DNA of 64,000 nucleotides from Muribaculaceae bacterium (lineage in GTDB: Bacteria > Bacteroidota > Bacteroidia > Bacteroidales > Muribaculaceae), in assembly GCA_017427945.1 (NCBI GenBank), contig JAFRRT010000007.1, positions 1 through 64,000 of the forward strand, given 5' to 3'. The position numbers and the translations under genes were made by a program. The notes below the pieces were generated by a model, which ran no database searches, was not told the DNA's origin, and was given only the letters and a program-made list of their open reading frames with translations. Shown piece after piece: positions 47,275 through 55,734 of this stretch (position 1 is the first letter of the stretch; the number at the start of each line of letters is the position of its first letter).

Positions 47275-48008
47275 TGCGCTATTTCATGCGGCTTGGTTAT
47301 CGGGGCGCAACCTTCCACGGCTGGCAGGTGCAGCCCCATGACTCCTCGGTGCAACAGACGCTCGAAGAGGCTTTGGCGACGCTGTTGCGGGTGCCTACGC
47401 CCGTGACGGGTGCAGGCCGCACCGATGCCGGTGTCAACGCCCGACTGATGGTAGCCCACTTCGACGTGGAGCAACCCATTGATGACATTCCCCGCCTCAT
47501 CCACAGCTTGAACGCCCTGCTACCGCCCGACATCGCCATCTACAGCATCACGCCCGTTCATGACGATGCCCACGCCCGCTTCGACGCCAACAGCCGCACC
47601 TACAAATACTTTGCCGTAACCTGCAAAGACCCGTTCCGCTATCTCTTGAGTTGGAAATGTCCGCCCGACCTCGACTTTGACCTGATGAACCAGGCAGCCG
47701 CGCGATTGCTGGACTATACCGACTTCACCTCGTTCTCCAAGCTGCACACCGACGTCAAGACCAACAACTGCCGCATCACCCATGCCCAGTGGACACAGGA
47801 AGATGGCCAGTGGGTGTTCACCATCACTGCCGACCGTTTCCTGCGCAACATGGTGCGTGCCATCGTCGGCACCCTCGTTGAGGTGGGGCGACACAAGATG
47901 ACCATCGAAGAATTCTGTCAGGTCATTGAGCGCAAGAACCGCTGTGCTGCAGGCACTTCGATGCCCGGCAATGCCCTTTTCCTGTGGGACATCACCTATC
48001 CATATTAA
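47274..48008 (+). CDS. truA: tRNA pseudouridine(38-40) synthase
   Basis: 244 residues, normal length. It isomerises uridines 38-40 in the anticodon stem of many tRNAs. The catalytic D51 is in TGAGRTDAGVNA, and RTYKYF and FLRNMVRAIVGTLVEVG are the conserved RNA-binding and C-terminal motifs. It is coupled to speA by a TAATG overlap, an operon order without obvious functional link. Confidence 0.96.
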   Translation: MRYFMRLGYRGATFHGWQVQPHDSSVQQTLEEALATLLRVPTPVTGAGRTDAGVNARLMVAHFDVEQPIDDIPRLIHSLNALLPPDIAIYSITPVHDDAHARFDANSRTYKYFAVTCKDPFRYLLSWKCPPDLDFDLMNQAAARLLDYTDFTSFSKLHTDVKTNNCRITHAQWTQEDGQWVFTITADRFLRNMVRAIVGTLVEVGRHKMTIEEFCQVIERKNRCAAGTSMPGNALFLWDITYPY

Positions 48009-48075
48009 GTCATTGGCCAACACTCGACAGAGTTGACAGGGGAAAGAAAAAAGCCGAAAAAAATTTGCTACGCGC

Positions 48076-48105
48076 TTGTCGGTTCAGGAAAAAGCATTAC
48101 CTTTG
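48076..48105 (+). promoter_or_regulatory. promoter of rplU-rpmA
   Basis: -33 TTG (48076-48078), 19-bp spacer, -7 TACCTTTG (48098-48105), 93 bp before the rplU ATG. Confidence 0.75.
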
Positions 48106-48124
48106 CACCCGCATTAGTGCCCGC

Positions 48125-48165
48125 GAGGCTCAGCAAAGTGCTGGAAAATGATATCCAGACGCCTC
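48125..48165 (+). promoter_or_regulatory. possible structured leader of rplU
   Basis: GAGGC (48125-48129) can pair with GCCTC (48161-48165), enclosing CAGC/GCTG (48131-48134 with 48140-48143) or, alternatively, CTGGA/TCCAG (48141-48145 with 48154-48158). Ribosomal protein leaders of this kind are often bound by the encoded protein; that role is only suggested here. Confidence 0.35.
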
Positions 48166-48198
48166 AGGGACAAACATTTAAATACTACAAACTAACAA

Positions 48199-48519
48199 AT
48201 GTACGCAATTGTAGAAATTCAGGGACAGCAGTTCCGTGCCGAGGCCGGCAAGAAGTTGTATGTCCACTACCTCGGCGACGAGCGCAAGGAAGGTGACTCT
48301 GTTGAGTTCGACCGCGTCCTGCTCGTGGATGCCGACGGTGCCATTAAGGTTGGCGCGCCTACCGTCGAAGGCGCAAAGGTTGTTTGCGAGGTAAAGGCTC
48401 CCCTCGTAAAAGGTGAACACATCATCGTTTTCAAGAAGAAACGTCGCAAAGGCTATCGTCGTCTCAACGGCCATCGCCAGCAGTTCACACAACTTGAGAT
48501 TAAGGATGTCATTGCTTAA
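48199..48519 (+). CDS. rplU: 50S ribosomal protein L21
   Basis: 106 residues, full length. The start [25 protein letters not shown] and [27 protein letters not shown] are the L21 signatures, the latter contacting 23S rRNA. It is the first gene of the usual rplU-rpmA pair, with rpmA 30 bp downstream. Confidence 0.98.
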   Translation: MYAIVEIQGQQFRAEAGKKLYVHYLGDERKEGDSVEFDRVLLVDADGAIKVGAPTVEGAKVVCEVKAPLVKGEHIIVFKKKRRKGYRRLNGHRQQFTQLEIKDVIA

Positions 48520-48549
48520 TTAACCATTTAAAAATCAAAACTCTAGATT

Positions 48550-48819
48550 ATGGCACATAAAAAAGGTGTCGGCAGTTCAAAGAACGGCCGCGAGAGCGAA
48601 AGCAAACGCCTCGGCGTGAAGATTTTTGGTGGTCAGTTTGCCAAGGCCGGTAACATCATCCGCCGTCAGCGCGGTACCCAGCACCGTCCGGGCAAGAACG
48701 TAGGAATGGGCAAGGACCACACCCTCTATGCTCTGGTTGACGGTACCGTAGAGTTCCAGCACCGCGCTGGTCACATCTACATCAACGTGAACGAGACTCC
48801 CAAGGAGGAACAGAACTAA
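48550..48819 (+). CDS. rpmA: 50S ribosomal protein L27
   Basis: 89 residues. [24 protein letters not shown] is the conserved N-terminus that reaches the peptidyl-transferase centre; [27 protein letters not shown] follows. The Met-Ala start has no cleavable N-terminal extension such as that of Firmicutes L27. A strong terminator ends the operon. Confidence 0.98.
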   Translation: MAHKKGVGSSKNGRESESKRLGVKIFGGQFAKAGNIIRRQRGTQHRPGKNVGMGKDHTLYALVDGTVEFQHRAGHIYINVNETPKEEQN

Positions 48820-48843
48820 GGAAATTAATCCCAACCCTAAGGG

Positions 48844-48884
48844 ACGAGGGTGAGCGCCGCAAGGCACTCACCCTCGTTATTTTT
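48844..48884 (+). terminator. terminator of rplU-rpmA
   Basis: 11-bp stem ACGAGGGTGAG/CTCACCCTCGT (48844-48854 with 48867-48877), inner GCC/GGC, GCAA loop, tail TATTTTTA. Confidence 0.92.
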
Positions 48885-48919
48885 AGTAGTGTTTTTTTGC
48901 TACTTCAAGAAAAAAAGCT

Positions 48920-48927
48920 TATTTTTG
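48920..48927 (+). promoter_or_regulatory. -7 box for the secreted-protein gene
   Basis: TATTTTTG, perfect, 91 bp before the ATG at 49018. Confidence 0.6.
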
Positions 48928-49017
48928 CCCTGTACTTCCATCCTGAGCAGGGAACACCCCCGGATGGACTCCTATACAGAATTAAATCATATTAATAACC
49001 TTTAATAACTTTACGCT

Positions 49018-50196
49018 ATGAAGAATTCTATTAAAACCCTGATGGTAGCCGCCATCACATTGGCTGCGATGAGCGTGCCCTCGACGGCAAACGCCCAGTT
49101 GGGCGGCTTGATGAAGAAAGCCAAGGACAAAGCCAAAGAAAAAGTTGAGCAAGTCGTTGACAAGAAAAAGAATGAAGTCGTGGAAAAGGGCAAAGAAAAG
49201 GCCAAAGATGCAAAAAACGATGCCAAGATGAAGGCCCTCGAGACCCAGCGCCCAACCCTGCCCTGGGTTATGGCCCAGGACGGCACGTACAACGGCTTCG
49301 GAATCGAGGAGTTTGTTGATCGCATGGCCGAGATGGACATTACCGAGGATGGGTTGAGAGAACTCAGAAACCAATTGGATGCCCGCTTCAAGCACAACCA
49401 CATTCTTGAAAAGATGAACTCCGGACCTGACATTGATACAAAACTCCAGGAGAACATCATGAAAGAGAATGAACGCTATTGGCAATTCTATGATAAAATC
49501 AGTTCCTGGACCCTCGTCTTGATCAACAGCACGAAAGTTACCGAAGATGCTGATGGCGCTGTGAGCGTTTCAACCAAAGGGAGCATGATGACGGCGAACA
49601 AGTACCGTGCAAAAGGTTCTGCTCAAGGCATCACCCTAGTGAGTCGTAACGGCAAATATGTTTTCGCTACCCTCGGCGGACAAGGTTCCTTCCTGAACGC
49701 TGAGGACCTGGAGGGTGCAAAAAAATGTGCTAAGCAGATGCACTTGTTCCAGATTTTCACCAAGGACACCCCTCTGTTGTGGGACGAAGTCGGCGAGCAG
49801 TACAGTAATACAAAAAAATACATGTACTACAATCAGAATGTGTATGCCAGTGCCGCAGATCAAGCCATCGCGAACAACACGCCCGAGAATATTGACTACA
49901 AGCCCATGCCCAAGGCAGGCTCCATGCAAGCCAAGTTCAAATCCGAGGCACTCGCTATCGCTAAAGCTGATGACCCCAAGGTCATCGATGTAGTTATCAC
50001 CAGCAACGACTGGGATGTTGTGATGAAAGGTTTGGTACCTGAGCGCCGCAACATCTATGGCTACTATATCACCCAGGACAAGCTCGGCAAGAAGTGCACA
50101 GAGCGCGTCTGGACCCAGAAATATCAGGGCAACGGCAACTACGGCAAGCTGAAAGCCGGCGGCGTGGGTGTGTCGGCCGACTTCTATGTGAAGTAA
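49018..50196 (+). CDS. secreted protein with lysine-rich helical start, function unknown
   Basis: 392 residues. The signal peptide ends near ANA25 in MSVPSTANA. A strongly basic and acidic helix follows (about 30-75, KKAKDKAKEKVEQVVDKKKN and similar), then a mixed alpha/beta region. Recurring features are GIEEFVDRMAEMDITEDGL, ENERYWQFYDKISSWTLVLI and TSNDWDVVMKGLVPERRNIYGYYI. I do not recognise a family. The end GGVGVSADFYVK is not a T9SS or dockerin tail. It is monocistronic with promoter and terminator. Confidence 0.8.
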   Translation: MKNSIKTLMVAAITLAAMSVPSTANAQLGGLMKKAKDKAKEKVEQVVDKKKNEVVEKGKEKAKDAKNDAKMKALETQRPTLPWVMAQDGTYNGFGIEEFVDRMAEMDITEDGLRELRNQLDARFKHNHILEKMNSGPDIDTKLQENIMKENERYWQFYDKISSWTLVLINSTKVTEDADGAVSVSTKGSMMTANKYRAKGSAQGITLVSRNGKYVFATLGGQGSFLNAEDLEGAKKCAKQMHLFQIFTKDTPLLWDEVGEQYSNTKKYMYYNQNVYASAADQAIANNTPENIDYKPMPKAGSMQAKFKSEALAIAKADDPKVIDVVITSNDWDVVMKGLVPERRNIYGYYITQDKLGKKCTERVWTQKYQGNGNYGKLKAGGVGVSADFYVK

Positions 50197-50215
50197 CCGA
50201 CTTAACGGATATTAC

Positions 50216-50250
50216 GAAGGGCGGCCACGCATGGTGACCGCCCTTCTTCT
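50216..50250. terminator. bidirectional terminator
   Basis: 9-bp stem GAAGGGCGG/CCGCCCTTC (50216-50224 with 50238-50246) with an inner CCA/TGG helix, between convergent genes. Confidence 0.8.
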
Positions 50251-50270
50251 ATTATAGTGTTAAATGTTTA

Positions 50271-50714
50271 TTAGTATTCCTCGGCCTCAACATCAATGAC
50301 GCGCGGGTCATTGGGGTTGTAATGCGGAATCACGAAATCGCTTTCCTCACCTTCCTCGGGACCGAACCAAGCCCGCAGCCGCTCGCGCGCCTTGCTTTCA
50401 ATCTCGGGCGTAATGTACTTCTTGATTGTGAACAAGGCCCAAGCCAGCGCAGCGAGGTCGTCGGTAAAGCCTAACCCCAGGATGGCGTCAGGAATGAAGT
50501 CCAACGGCAGGATGAAGTAACCCAAAGCCCCAAGCACCTTGATTTTCAACTTGGTGGGCACGGCAGGATCCCGCGAGACATAATAGAGCACGAGCACATA
50601 ATAGACTGCCTTGCGGCCCGCTTTCTGCGCCACCTTCTTGAGTTTCTTCCACAACTTGTTGTCGTTGAAGTAACGTGCGTAATCATCAAGGTTGATATTT
50701 CTGTTCCCTGTCAT
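50271..50714 (-). CDS. DUF1232 (YkvA-type) membrane protein
   Basis: 147 residues. The DUF1232 core ALGYFILPLDFIPDAILGLGFTDDLAALAWAL is present at about 70-105, within two hydrophobic segments; the family is widespread and uncharacterised. The N-terminus (NLDDYARYFNDNKLWKKLKKVAQKAGRK) is charged and amphipathic, and the C-terminus is acidic. It has no close operon partner and converges with the preceding gene. Confidence 0.88.
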   Translation of the reverse strand: MTGNRNINLDDYARYFNDNKLWKKLKKVAQKAGRKAVYYVLVLYYVSRDPAVPTKLKIKVLGALGYFILPLDFIPDAILGLGFTDDLAALAWALFTIKKYITPEIESKARERLRAWFGPEEGEESDFVIPHYNPNDPRVIDVEAEEY

Positions 50715-50872
50715 TGTTTTCAGTTAAATTGGTTCAGTCAACACACCTATCACAGCAAATCCCGTGCCAAGCTCAGGAAGGCAGGCTGGCAGCGGCTGTC
50801 ATGGGCAATGCATACTCACTACAAAAATAGTAAACTGATTTGTCGAGGAGATAGGGAGTTTTGTCGAATATA

Positions 50873-50904
50873 TTTGCATAATTACTGTCCGAGCCGTATT
50901 TTTG
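50873..50904 (+). promoter_or_regulatory. promoter of the efflux operon
   Basis: -33 TTTG (50873-50876), 20-bp spacer, -7 TATTTTTG (50897-50904), 33 bp before the ATG. The -33 TTTG is itself the end of another perfect box TATATTTG (50869-50876). Confidence 0.75.
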
Positions 50905-50937
50905 CAAAACAAATATCATTTATGATACATTAATATT

Positions 50938-52308
50938 ATGAATTCAATCAAAAAATACATCTTGACAGGATGCATCGGACTATTGTGCGCCGGCGGAGCC
51001 ATCGCTCAAGACAGCACGGCAGTAGCCGTCGAGAAGCCCTATGCCTGGACGTTGCAGGACTGCATCGACTGGGCAAAGAAGCAGAACATCACCATCCAGC
51101 GCAACAAAGTGAACGTGCGCAGTTCGGCGCTTGATTTGGAGAACGCCAAAAACAACCGTCTTCCCACCGTGAATTTTTCCAGTAATCAGCAGGTGGGTTA
51201 CAGGCCGTTCCAGGAGAGCCACAGCGCTGTCATCGGGAGCGAAATCATCAGTTCCAACAACAGGGCAAGCTATAGCGGCAGCTATGGCGTGAACGCCTCG
51301 ATGAGCCTCTATGACGGCGGCCAAATCAAGAACAACATCAAATTGGCCGAAATCAACTCGCAGATTGCCGAGTTGAACGTACTCGCCAGCGAGTTGTCTA
51401 TCGAGGAGCAAATCACACAACTCTATATCCAAATCCTCTATTCACAGGACGCCCTGAGGCAAGACGACGAACTCATTGCCCTGGGACAGACACAGCTGGA
51501 CCGCGCCGTAGCGCTCAAGAAAGCCGGCTTGCTGAACAAGGCCGACGTCTCGCAACTGGAGTCGCAACTTGCCCAGGACAAATACCAGAAGGTGGCCGAC
51601 GAGACCACCCTCGACAATTATCGCCTGCAGCTCAAGCAGATTATGGAGCTCGACGGTGACGAGAACCTGACGCTTGCCGACCCCAATCTCGAGGCCGACG
51701 TGCTTGCCGAATTGCCCAGCAAGCAGCTGGTTTATCAGCATGCCGTAGAGACGCGTCCCGAGCTCAAGGTCCAGCAACTTGCCATGGACCGCACCTATAT
51801 TGACGAGAAAATCGCCGAGGCATCGGGCAAACCCAACGTGAGCGCCAGTGCAGGCATCAACACGAGCAACAGTACAGGCAACGGCAACATGTTCACCCAG
51901 CTCAAGAACCAGTGGAACAACGGCGTGGGCGTGTCGGTGAGCATCCCCATCTGGGACCACGGAAAGACCAAGAACGCCGTCGCCAAGGCACGTCTCGAGC
52001 GCGAAACGACCTATCTGGACATGATTGATACCCAGAAGTCGTTGTGGAAGACCATCGAGAACTACTGGCTGCAGGCCCGCAGCAACCAGCAGCGCTACGT
52101 GGCTGCCAAGGAAAACGTGGACTACTGCCGCGAGAGCTACAACCTCACCAGTGAGCAGTTCAGGCTCGGCATGAAGAACATCGTCGAGCTCACCCAGGAC
52201 AAGACCAACCTGAGCAGTGCCATACAGCAGATGCTCCAAGCCAAGTATTTGGCTCTGCTCAACATGGCCATGCTCAAGTATTACAATGGCGAGAATATTC
52301 CGTTTTAA
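50938..52308 (+). CDS. TolC-family outer-membrane efflux protein
   Basis: 456 residues with a signal peptide (about 1-23). The long helical repeats of TolC are clear: WTLQDCIDWAKKQNITIQRNK at the start of repeat one, and a second repeat with AVETRPELKVQQLAMDRTYID and the SVSIPIWDHGKTKNAVAKARL segment. It forms the outer-membrane tunnel of the tripartite exporter whose adaptor, ATPase and permease are encoded next. It ends with YNGENIPF. Confidence 0.94.
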   Translation: MNSIKKYILTGCIGLLCAGGAIAQDSTAVAVEKPYAWTLQDCIDWAKKQNITIQRNKVNVRSSALDLENAKNNRLPTVNFSSNQQVGYRPFQESHSAVIGSEIISSNNRASYSGSYGVNASMSLYDGGQIKNNIKLAEINSQIAELNVLASELSIEEQITQLYIQILYSQDALRQDDELIALGQTQLDRAVALKKAGLLNKADVSQLESQLAQDKYQKVADETTLDNYRLQLKQIMELDGDENLTLADPNLEADVLAELPSKQLVYQHAVETRPELKVQQLAMDRTYIDEKIAEASGKPNVSASAGINTSNSTGNGNMFTQLKNQWNNGVGVSVSIPIWDHGKTKNAVAKARLERETTYLDMIDTQKSLWKTIENYWLQARSNQQRYVAAKENVDYCRESYNLTSEQFRLGMKNIVELTQDKTNLSSAIQQMLQAKYLALLNMAMLKYYNGENIPF

Positions 52309-52322
52309 TGACTCAAACTGAA

Positions 52323-52350
52323 GTTTAAAGTTTAGAGTTTAGGGTTTAGA
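52323..52350 (+). repeat. four tandem heptads between tolC-like and macA-like genes
   Basis: GTTTAAA, GTTTAGA, GTTTAGG, GTTTAGA without interruption, 35 bp before the adaptor ATG. Confidence 0.8.
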
Positions 52351-52385
52351 GAAGAGAGAGAACAACATCAATAAAGAATACAATA

Positions 52386-53597
52386 ATGAAAAAGAAAACC
52401 ATCATCATTCTGGTACTGGCAGCCTTGCTGCTGGCGCTGTGCGCTTTCTTCATGCTGGGCAAGAAGAAAGCCGAGAGCAAAATCAGTTTCCAGACCACCG
52501 AAGTGACCACCGCCGACATTTCAACCAGCATCACCGCCACCGGCACCATCGAGGCAGTGACGACCGTCGAAGTGGGTACTCAGGTGTCGGGTATTGTCAA
52601 CAAGCTGTATGTGGACTACAACAGCGTGGTCAAGAAAGGGCAGGTCATCGCTGTGCTTGACCGCACCAACCTTACCAGCGAGCTGACATCGGCCCAGGCC
52701 AACCTGCGCAGTGCGCAGACCGAGCTGGACTACCAGAAGAAGAATTATGCCCGCTATGCCGAACTGAAACAAAAGGACTTGGTAAGCGCCGCCGAGTATG
52801 ACGTGGCGCTGCAGAGCTACCGCAAGGCGCAGGAGAGCGTCAAGGTTGCCCAGCAGAGCGTGTCACGCGCCAAGACCAACCTGGGTTATGCCACCATCTA
52901 TTCGCCCATCGACGGCATCGTCATCAGCAAGTCGGTGGAGGAAGGACAGACCGTGGCTGCATCCTTCAGCACCCCCACCCTGTTCACCATCGCCAAGGAC
53001 TTGACCGACATGCAGTGCATCGCCAACGTGGACGAGGCTGACATCGGCGGTGTGAAGGAAGGACAGCGCGTGACGTTTACTGTTGACGCCTTCCCCGACG
53101 ACGTTTTCTCGGGCACCGTTAAGCAGGTGCGCCAAAATGCCACCACAACAAACAACGTGGTGACCTATGAGGTAGTCATCTCGGCTCCCAATGCCGACCT
53201 GAAGCTCAAGCCCGGTCTCACCGCCAACGTGACCATCTTCACGTTGGAGCGCAACGGCGTGGTGTGTGTCCCCAGTGCAGCCCTGCGCTTCACCCCCGAG
53301 CCCAGCATCATCGGCAAGAAATATATCATCAAGGACACTCCCGGTGAAAAGAAACTGTGGACCCTTGAGGGCAACGTCTTCACTGCCCACAAGGTGGAAA
53401 CCGGCATCACCGACGGCGTGCACACCGAGATCAAGAGCGGCCTTGATGAGGGCACCAAGGTTGTGCTTGACCTCATCGTGGGACGCCCCGAGGGCGAGAT
53501 GATGCCTCCCGGCGGCGACAATGAAGAGAACTCACCCTTTATGCCTGGTCCTCCGGGACGTAACAAGAACAAGGGTGGCAGCGGCCCCAAGAAATAA
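52386..53597 (+). CDS. MacA-type periplasmic adaptor (HlyD/RND family)
   Basis: 403 residues. One N-terminal transmembrane helix (about 5-25). The lipoyl half-motifs flank an alpha-hairpin (TSAQANLRSAQTELDYQKKNYARYAELKQKDLVS, about 95-150), followed by GYATIYSPIDGIVISKSVEEGQTV and the beta-barrel domain LKPGLTANVTIFTLERNGV. The C-terminus is a short P/G/N-rich tail. It bridges the inner-membrane MacB-like transporter and the TolC-like channel. It is second in the operon, after a 77-bp gap containing heptad repeats. Confidence 0.93.
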   Translation: MKKKTIIILVLAALLLALCAFFMLGKKKAESKISFQTTEVTTADISTSITATGTIEAVTTVEVGTQVSGIVNKLYVDYNSVVKKGQVIAVLDRTNLTSELTSAQANLRSAQTELDYQKKNYARYAELKQKDLVSAAEYDVALQSYRKAQESVKVAQQSVSRAKTNLGYATIYSPIDGIVISKSVEEGQTVAASFSTPTLFTIAKDLTDMQCIANVDEADIGGVKEGQRVTFTVDAFPDDVFSGTVKQVRQNATTTNNVVTYEVVISAPNADLKLKPGLTANVTIFTLERNGVVCVPSAALRFTPEPSIIGKKYIIKDTPGEKKLWTLEGNVFTAHKVETGITDGVHTEIKSGLDEGTKVVLDLIVGRPEGEMMPPGGDNEENSPFMPGPPGRNKNKGGSGPKK

Positions 53598-53618
53598 ACC
53601 GCCACAAGCAATCACGAC

Positions 53619-54365
53619 ATGGCACAAAAACCAATCATTGAACTGGAGAACATCCGCCGCGACTTTGTGGTGGGCGAGGAAGTGGTGCATGCCCTCAGGG
53701 GCGTCTCCTTCACCATCAACGAGGGCGAGTTTGTCACCATCATGGGTACCTCGGGCTCCGGCAAATCCACGTTGCTTAACATCCTGGGTTGCCTTGACAC
53801 CCCCACAAGCGGTGAGTATAAGCTTGACGGCACCCCCGTGCGCAAGATGAGCAAACCCCAACGCGCAATCCTCAGGAACCGCAAAATCGGCTTCGTCTTC
53901 CAGAACTATAACCTGCTGGCCAAGACCACCGCTGTCGAAAACGTGGAACTGCCGCTCATGTATAACGGCAGCGTGAGCGCCCGCGAACGCCGCGAACGGG
54001 CCGTCACCGCCTTGCAGCGCGTGGGACTGGGTGACCGCCTCAACCACAAGAGTAACCAGATGTCGGGCGGACAGATGCAGCGCGTCGCCATTGCACGCGC
54101 ACTGGTCAACGACCCCGCCGTCATCCTTGCCGACGAGGCCACGGGTAACCTGGACACCCGCACGTCGTTTGAAATCCTGGTGCTGTTCCAGCAGCTGCAT
54201 GCCGAGGGGCGCACCATCATCTTTGTGACGCACAACCCCGAGATTGCCGAATATTCCACGCGCACCATCAACCTGCGCGACGGCAAAGTGCGTGAGGACG
54301 TGGTGAACCACAACATCCTCAACGCCGCCGAGAAACTCGCCACTCTCCCCGTCAACGAAGATTAA
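53619..54365 (+). CDS. MacB-type ABC transporter ATP-binding protein
   Basis: 248 residues. Walker A GTSGSGKST near 45-53, Q-loop FVFQNYNLL, signature MSGGQMQRVAIARALV and Walker B VILADEATGNLDT with the following H in VTHNPEIAEYS. This is the LolD/MacB class of ATPases that power mechanotransmission exporters. The permease is a separate gene 41 bp downstream rather than fused as in Escherichia MacB. Confidence 0.95.
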   Translation: MAQKPIIELENIRRDFVVGEEVVHALRGVSFTINEGEFVTIMGTSGSGKSTLLNILGCLDTPTSGEYKLDGTPVRKMSKPQRAILRNRKIGFVFQNYNLLAKTTAVENVELPLMYNGSVSARERRERAVTALQRVGLGDRLNHKSNQMSGGQMQRVAIARALVNDPAVILADEATGNLDTRTSFEILVLFQQLHAEGRTIIFVTHNPEIAEYSTRTINLRDGKVREDVVNHNILNAAEKLATLPVNED

Positions 54366-54406
54366 AGTACAGTTACTATAGATTGTCACTATAAAAACTG
54401 AAAGAA

Positions 54407-55630
54407 ATGAACGGTACCAACCTATTCAAGATAGCGCTCAAGGCCATCAGCAACAACAAGATGCGCAGTTTCCTCACGATGCTGGGTATCATTATCGGTG
54501 TGGCGTCGGTCATCACCATGCTCGCCATCGGCCAAGGCTCCAAGCAGAGCATCAAGCAGAATATCAGCGAGATGGGCTCCAACATGATCATGATCAACCC
54601 CGGTGCCGACCGTGGTCCCGGTGGAGCGCGCCAGAGCGCCGACGAGATGCAGACATTGACACTCAAAGACTATCAGGACATCGTTGACCAGGCAAAATAC
54701 CTGGCTGCGGTGAGCCCCAACGTGTCGAGCGGCGGTCAGTTCATCTTTGGCAACAACAACTACCAGAGCAGCGTCACCGGCGTGAGCGAGGGTTACCTGA
54801 CTATCCGCCAGTTGACGGTCGAGAGCGGCACCATGTTCTCCGAAGCCGACATCAAGTCGGCTGCCAAGGTATGCGTCCTGGGCAAGACACTCGTCGATAA
54901 CCTCTTCCCCAGCGGAGCCGACCCCATCGGGCAGGTCATCCGTTTCAACGCCATCCCCATGAAGGTGGTCGGCGTGCTCAAGAGCAAGGGTTACAACTCC
55001 ATGGGCATGGACCAGGATGACATCGTGCTGGCACCCTACACCACCGTCATGAAGCGCGTGCTGGCACAAAATTACCTGCAGGGCATCTATGCCAGTGCCT
55101 TGACCGAGGAGATGACCGACATCGCCATTAAGGACGTGACCAGCATCCTGCGCATCAACCATAAGCTCCGTGAGGACGAGGAGGACAACTTCTCTATCCG
55201 CTCCCAGGAGGAAATCAGCTCAATGATGACCAGCACCATGGACATGTTGACCATCCTGCTGGCTTGCATCGCCGGCATCTCGCTCGTCGTGGGTGGTATC
55301 GGCATCATGAACATCATGTATGTGAGCGTCACCGAGCGCACCAAGGAAATCGGCCTGCGCATGAGTGTCGGCGCCCGTGGCATCGACATCCTGAGCCAGT
55401 TCCTCATCGAGGCAGTCCTCATCAGTGTGACGGGCGGTATCATCGGCGTGCTCATAGGCATCGGCTTATCGATGCTGATGAAGTCACTGCTGCACTGGCC
55501 CGTCAGCATCCAGGCATGGACTGTGCTGCTCTCCTTCCTCGTCTGCACCGTCACGGGCGTGTTCTTCGGCTGGTATCCTGCCAAGAAGGCCGCCAACCTC
55601 GACCCCATCGAGGCCATCCGTTACGAGTGA
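54407..55630 (+). CDS. MacB-type ABC permease (MacB_PCD/FtsX)
   Basis: 407 residues with four transmembrane helices: one at about 18-40, then a large periplasmic MacB_PCD domain (about 50-270), and three helices in the C-terminal FtsX domain (GISLVVGGIGIMNIMYVSVTERTKEIGLRMSVGA and following). The start ALKAISNNKMRSFLTMLGIIIGVASVI is typical. With the adaptor and the TolC-like channel it should export a drug, peptide or lipid across both membranes; the cargo is unknown. Confidence 0.95.
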   Translation: MNGTNLFKIALKAISNNKMRSFLTMLGIIIGVASVITMLAIGQGSKQSIKQNISEMGSNMIMINPGADRGPGGARQSADEMQTLTLKDYQDIVDQAKYLAAVSPNVSSGGQFIFGNNNYQSSVTGVSEGYLTIRQLTVESGTMFSEADIKSAAKVCVLGKTLVDNLFPSGADPIGQVIRFNAIPMKVVGVLKSKGYNSMGMDQDDIVLAPYTTVMKRVLAQNYLQGIYASALTEEMTDIAIKDVTSILRINHKLREDEEDNFSIRSQEEISSMMTSTMDMLTILLACIAGISLVVGGIGIMNIMYVSVTERTKEIGLRMSVGARGIDILSQFLIEAVLISVTGGIIGVLIGIGLSMLMKSLLHWPVSIQAWTVLLSFLVCTVTGVFFGWYPAKKAANLDPIEAIRYE

Positions 55631-55677
55631 TGTTATCATGGATTTTGTCTACGAGAAATCATTTTTTGTCGATATTA

Positions 55678-55709
55678 TTTGTAATGGTGAAAAGAGTTGA
55701 CTATCTTTG
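55678..55709 (+). promoter_or_regulatory. promoter of the two-component pair
   Basis: -33 TTTG (55678-55681), 20-bp spacer, -7 TATCTTTG (55702-55709), 25 bp before the kinase start. Confidence 0.8.
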
Positions 55710-55734
55710 CGATACGTAATTAAAAGATGTGAAG

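Noticed and set aside
48033-48296. 87-codon frame before rplU
   Set aside because: Spans the promoter and leader of rplU and overlaps its start out of frame; no family motif.
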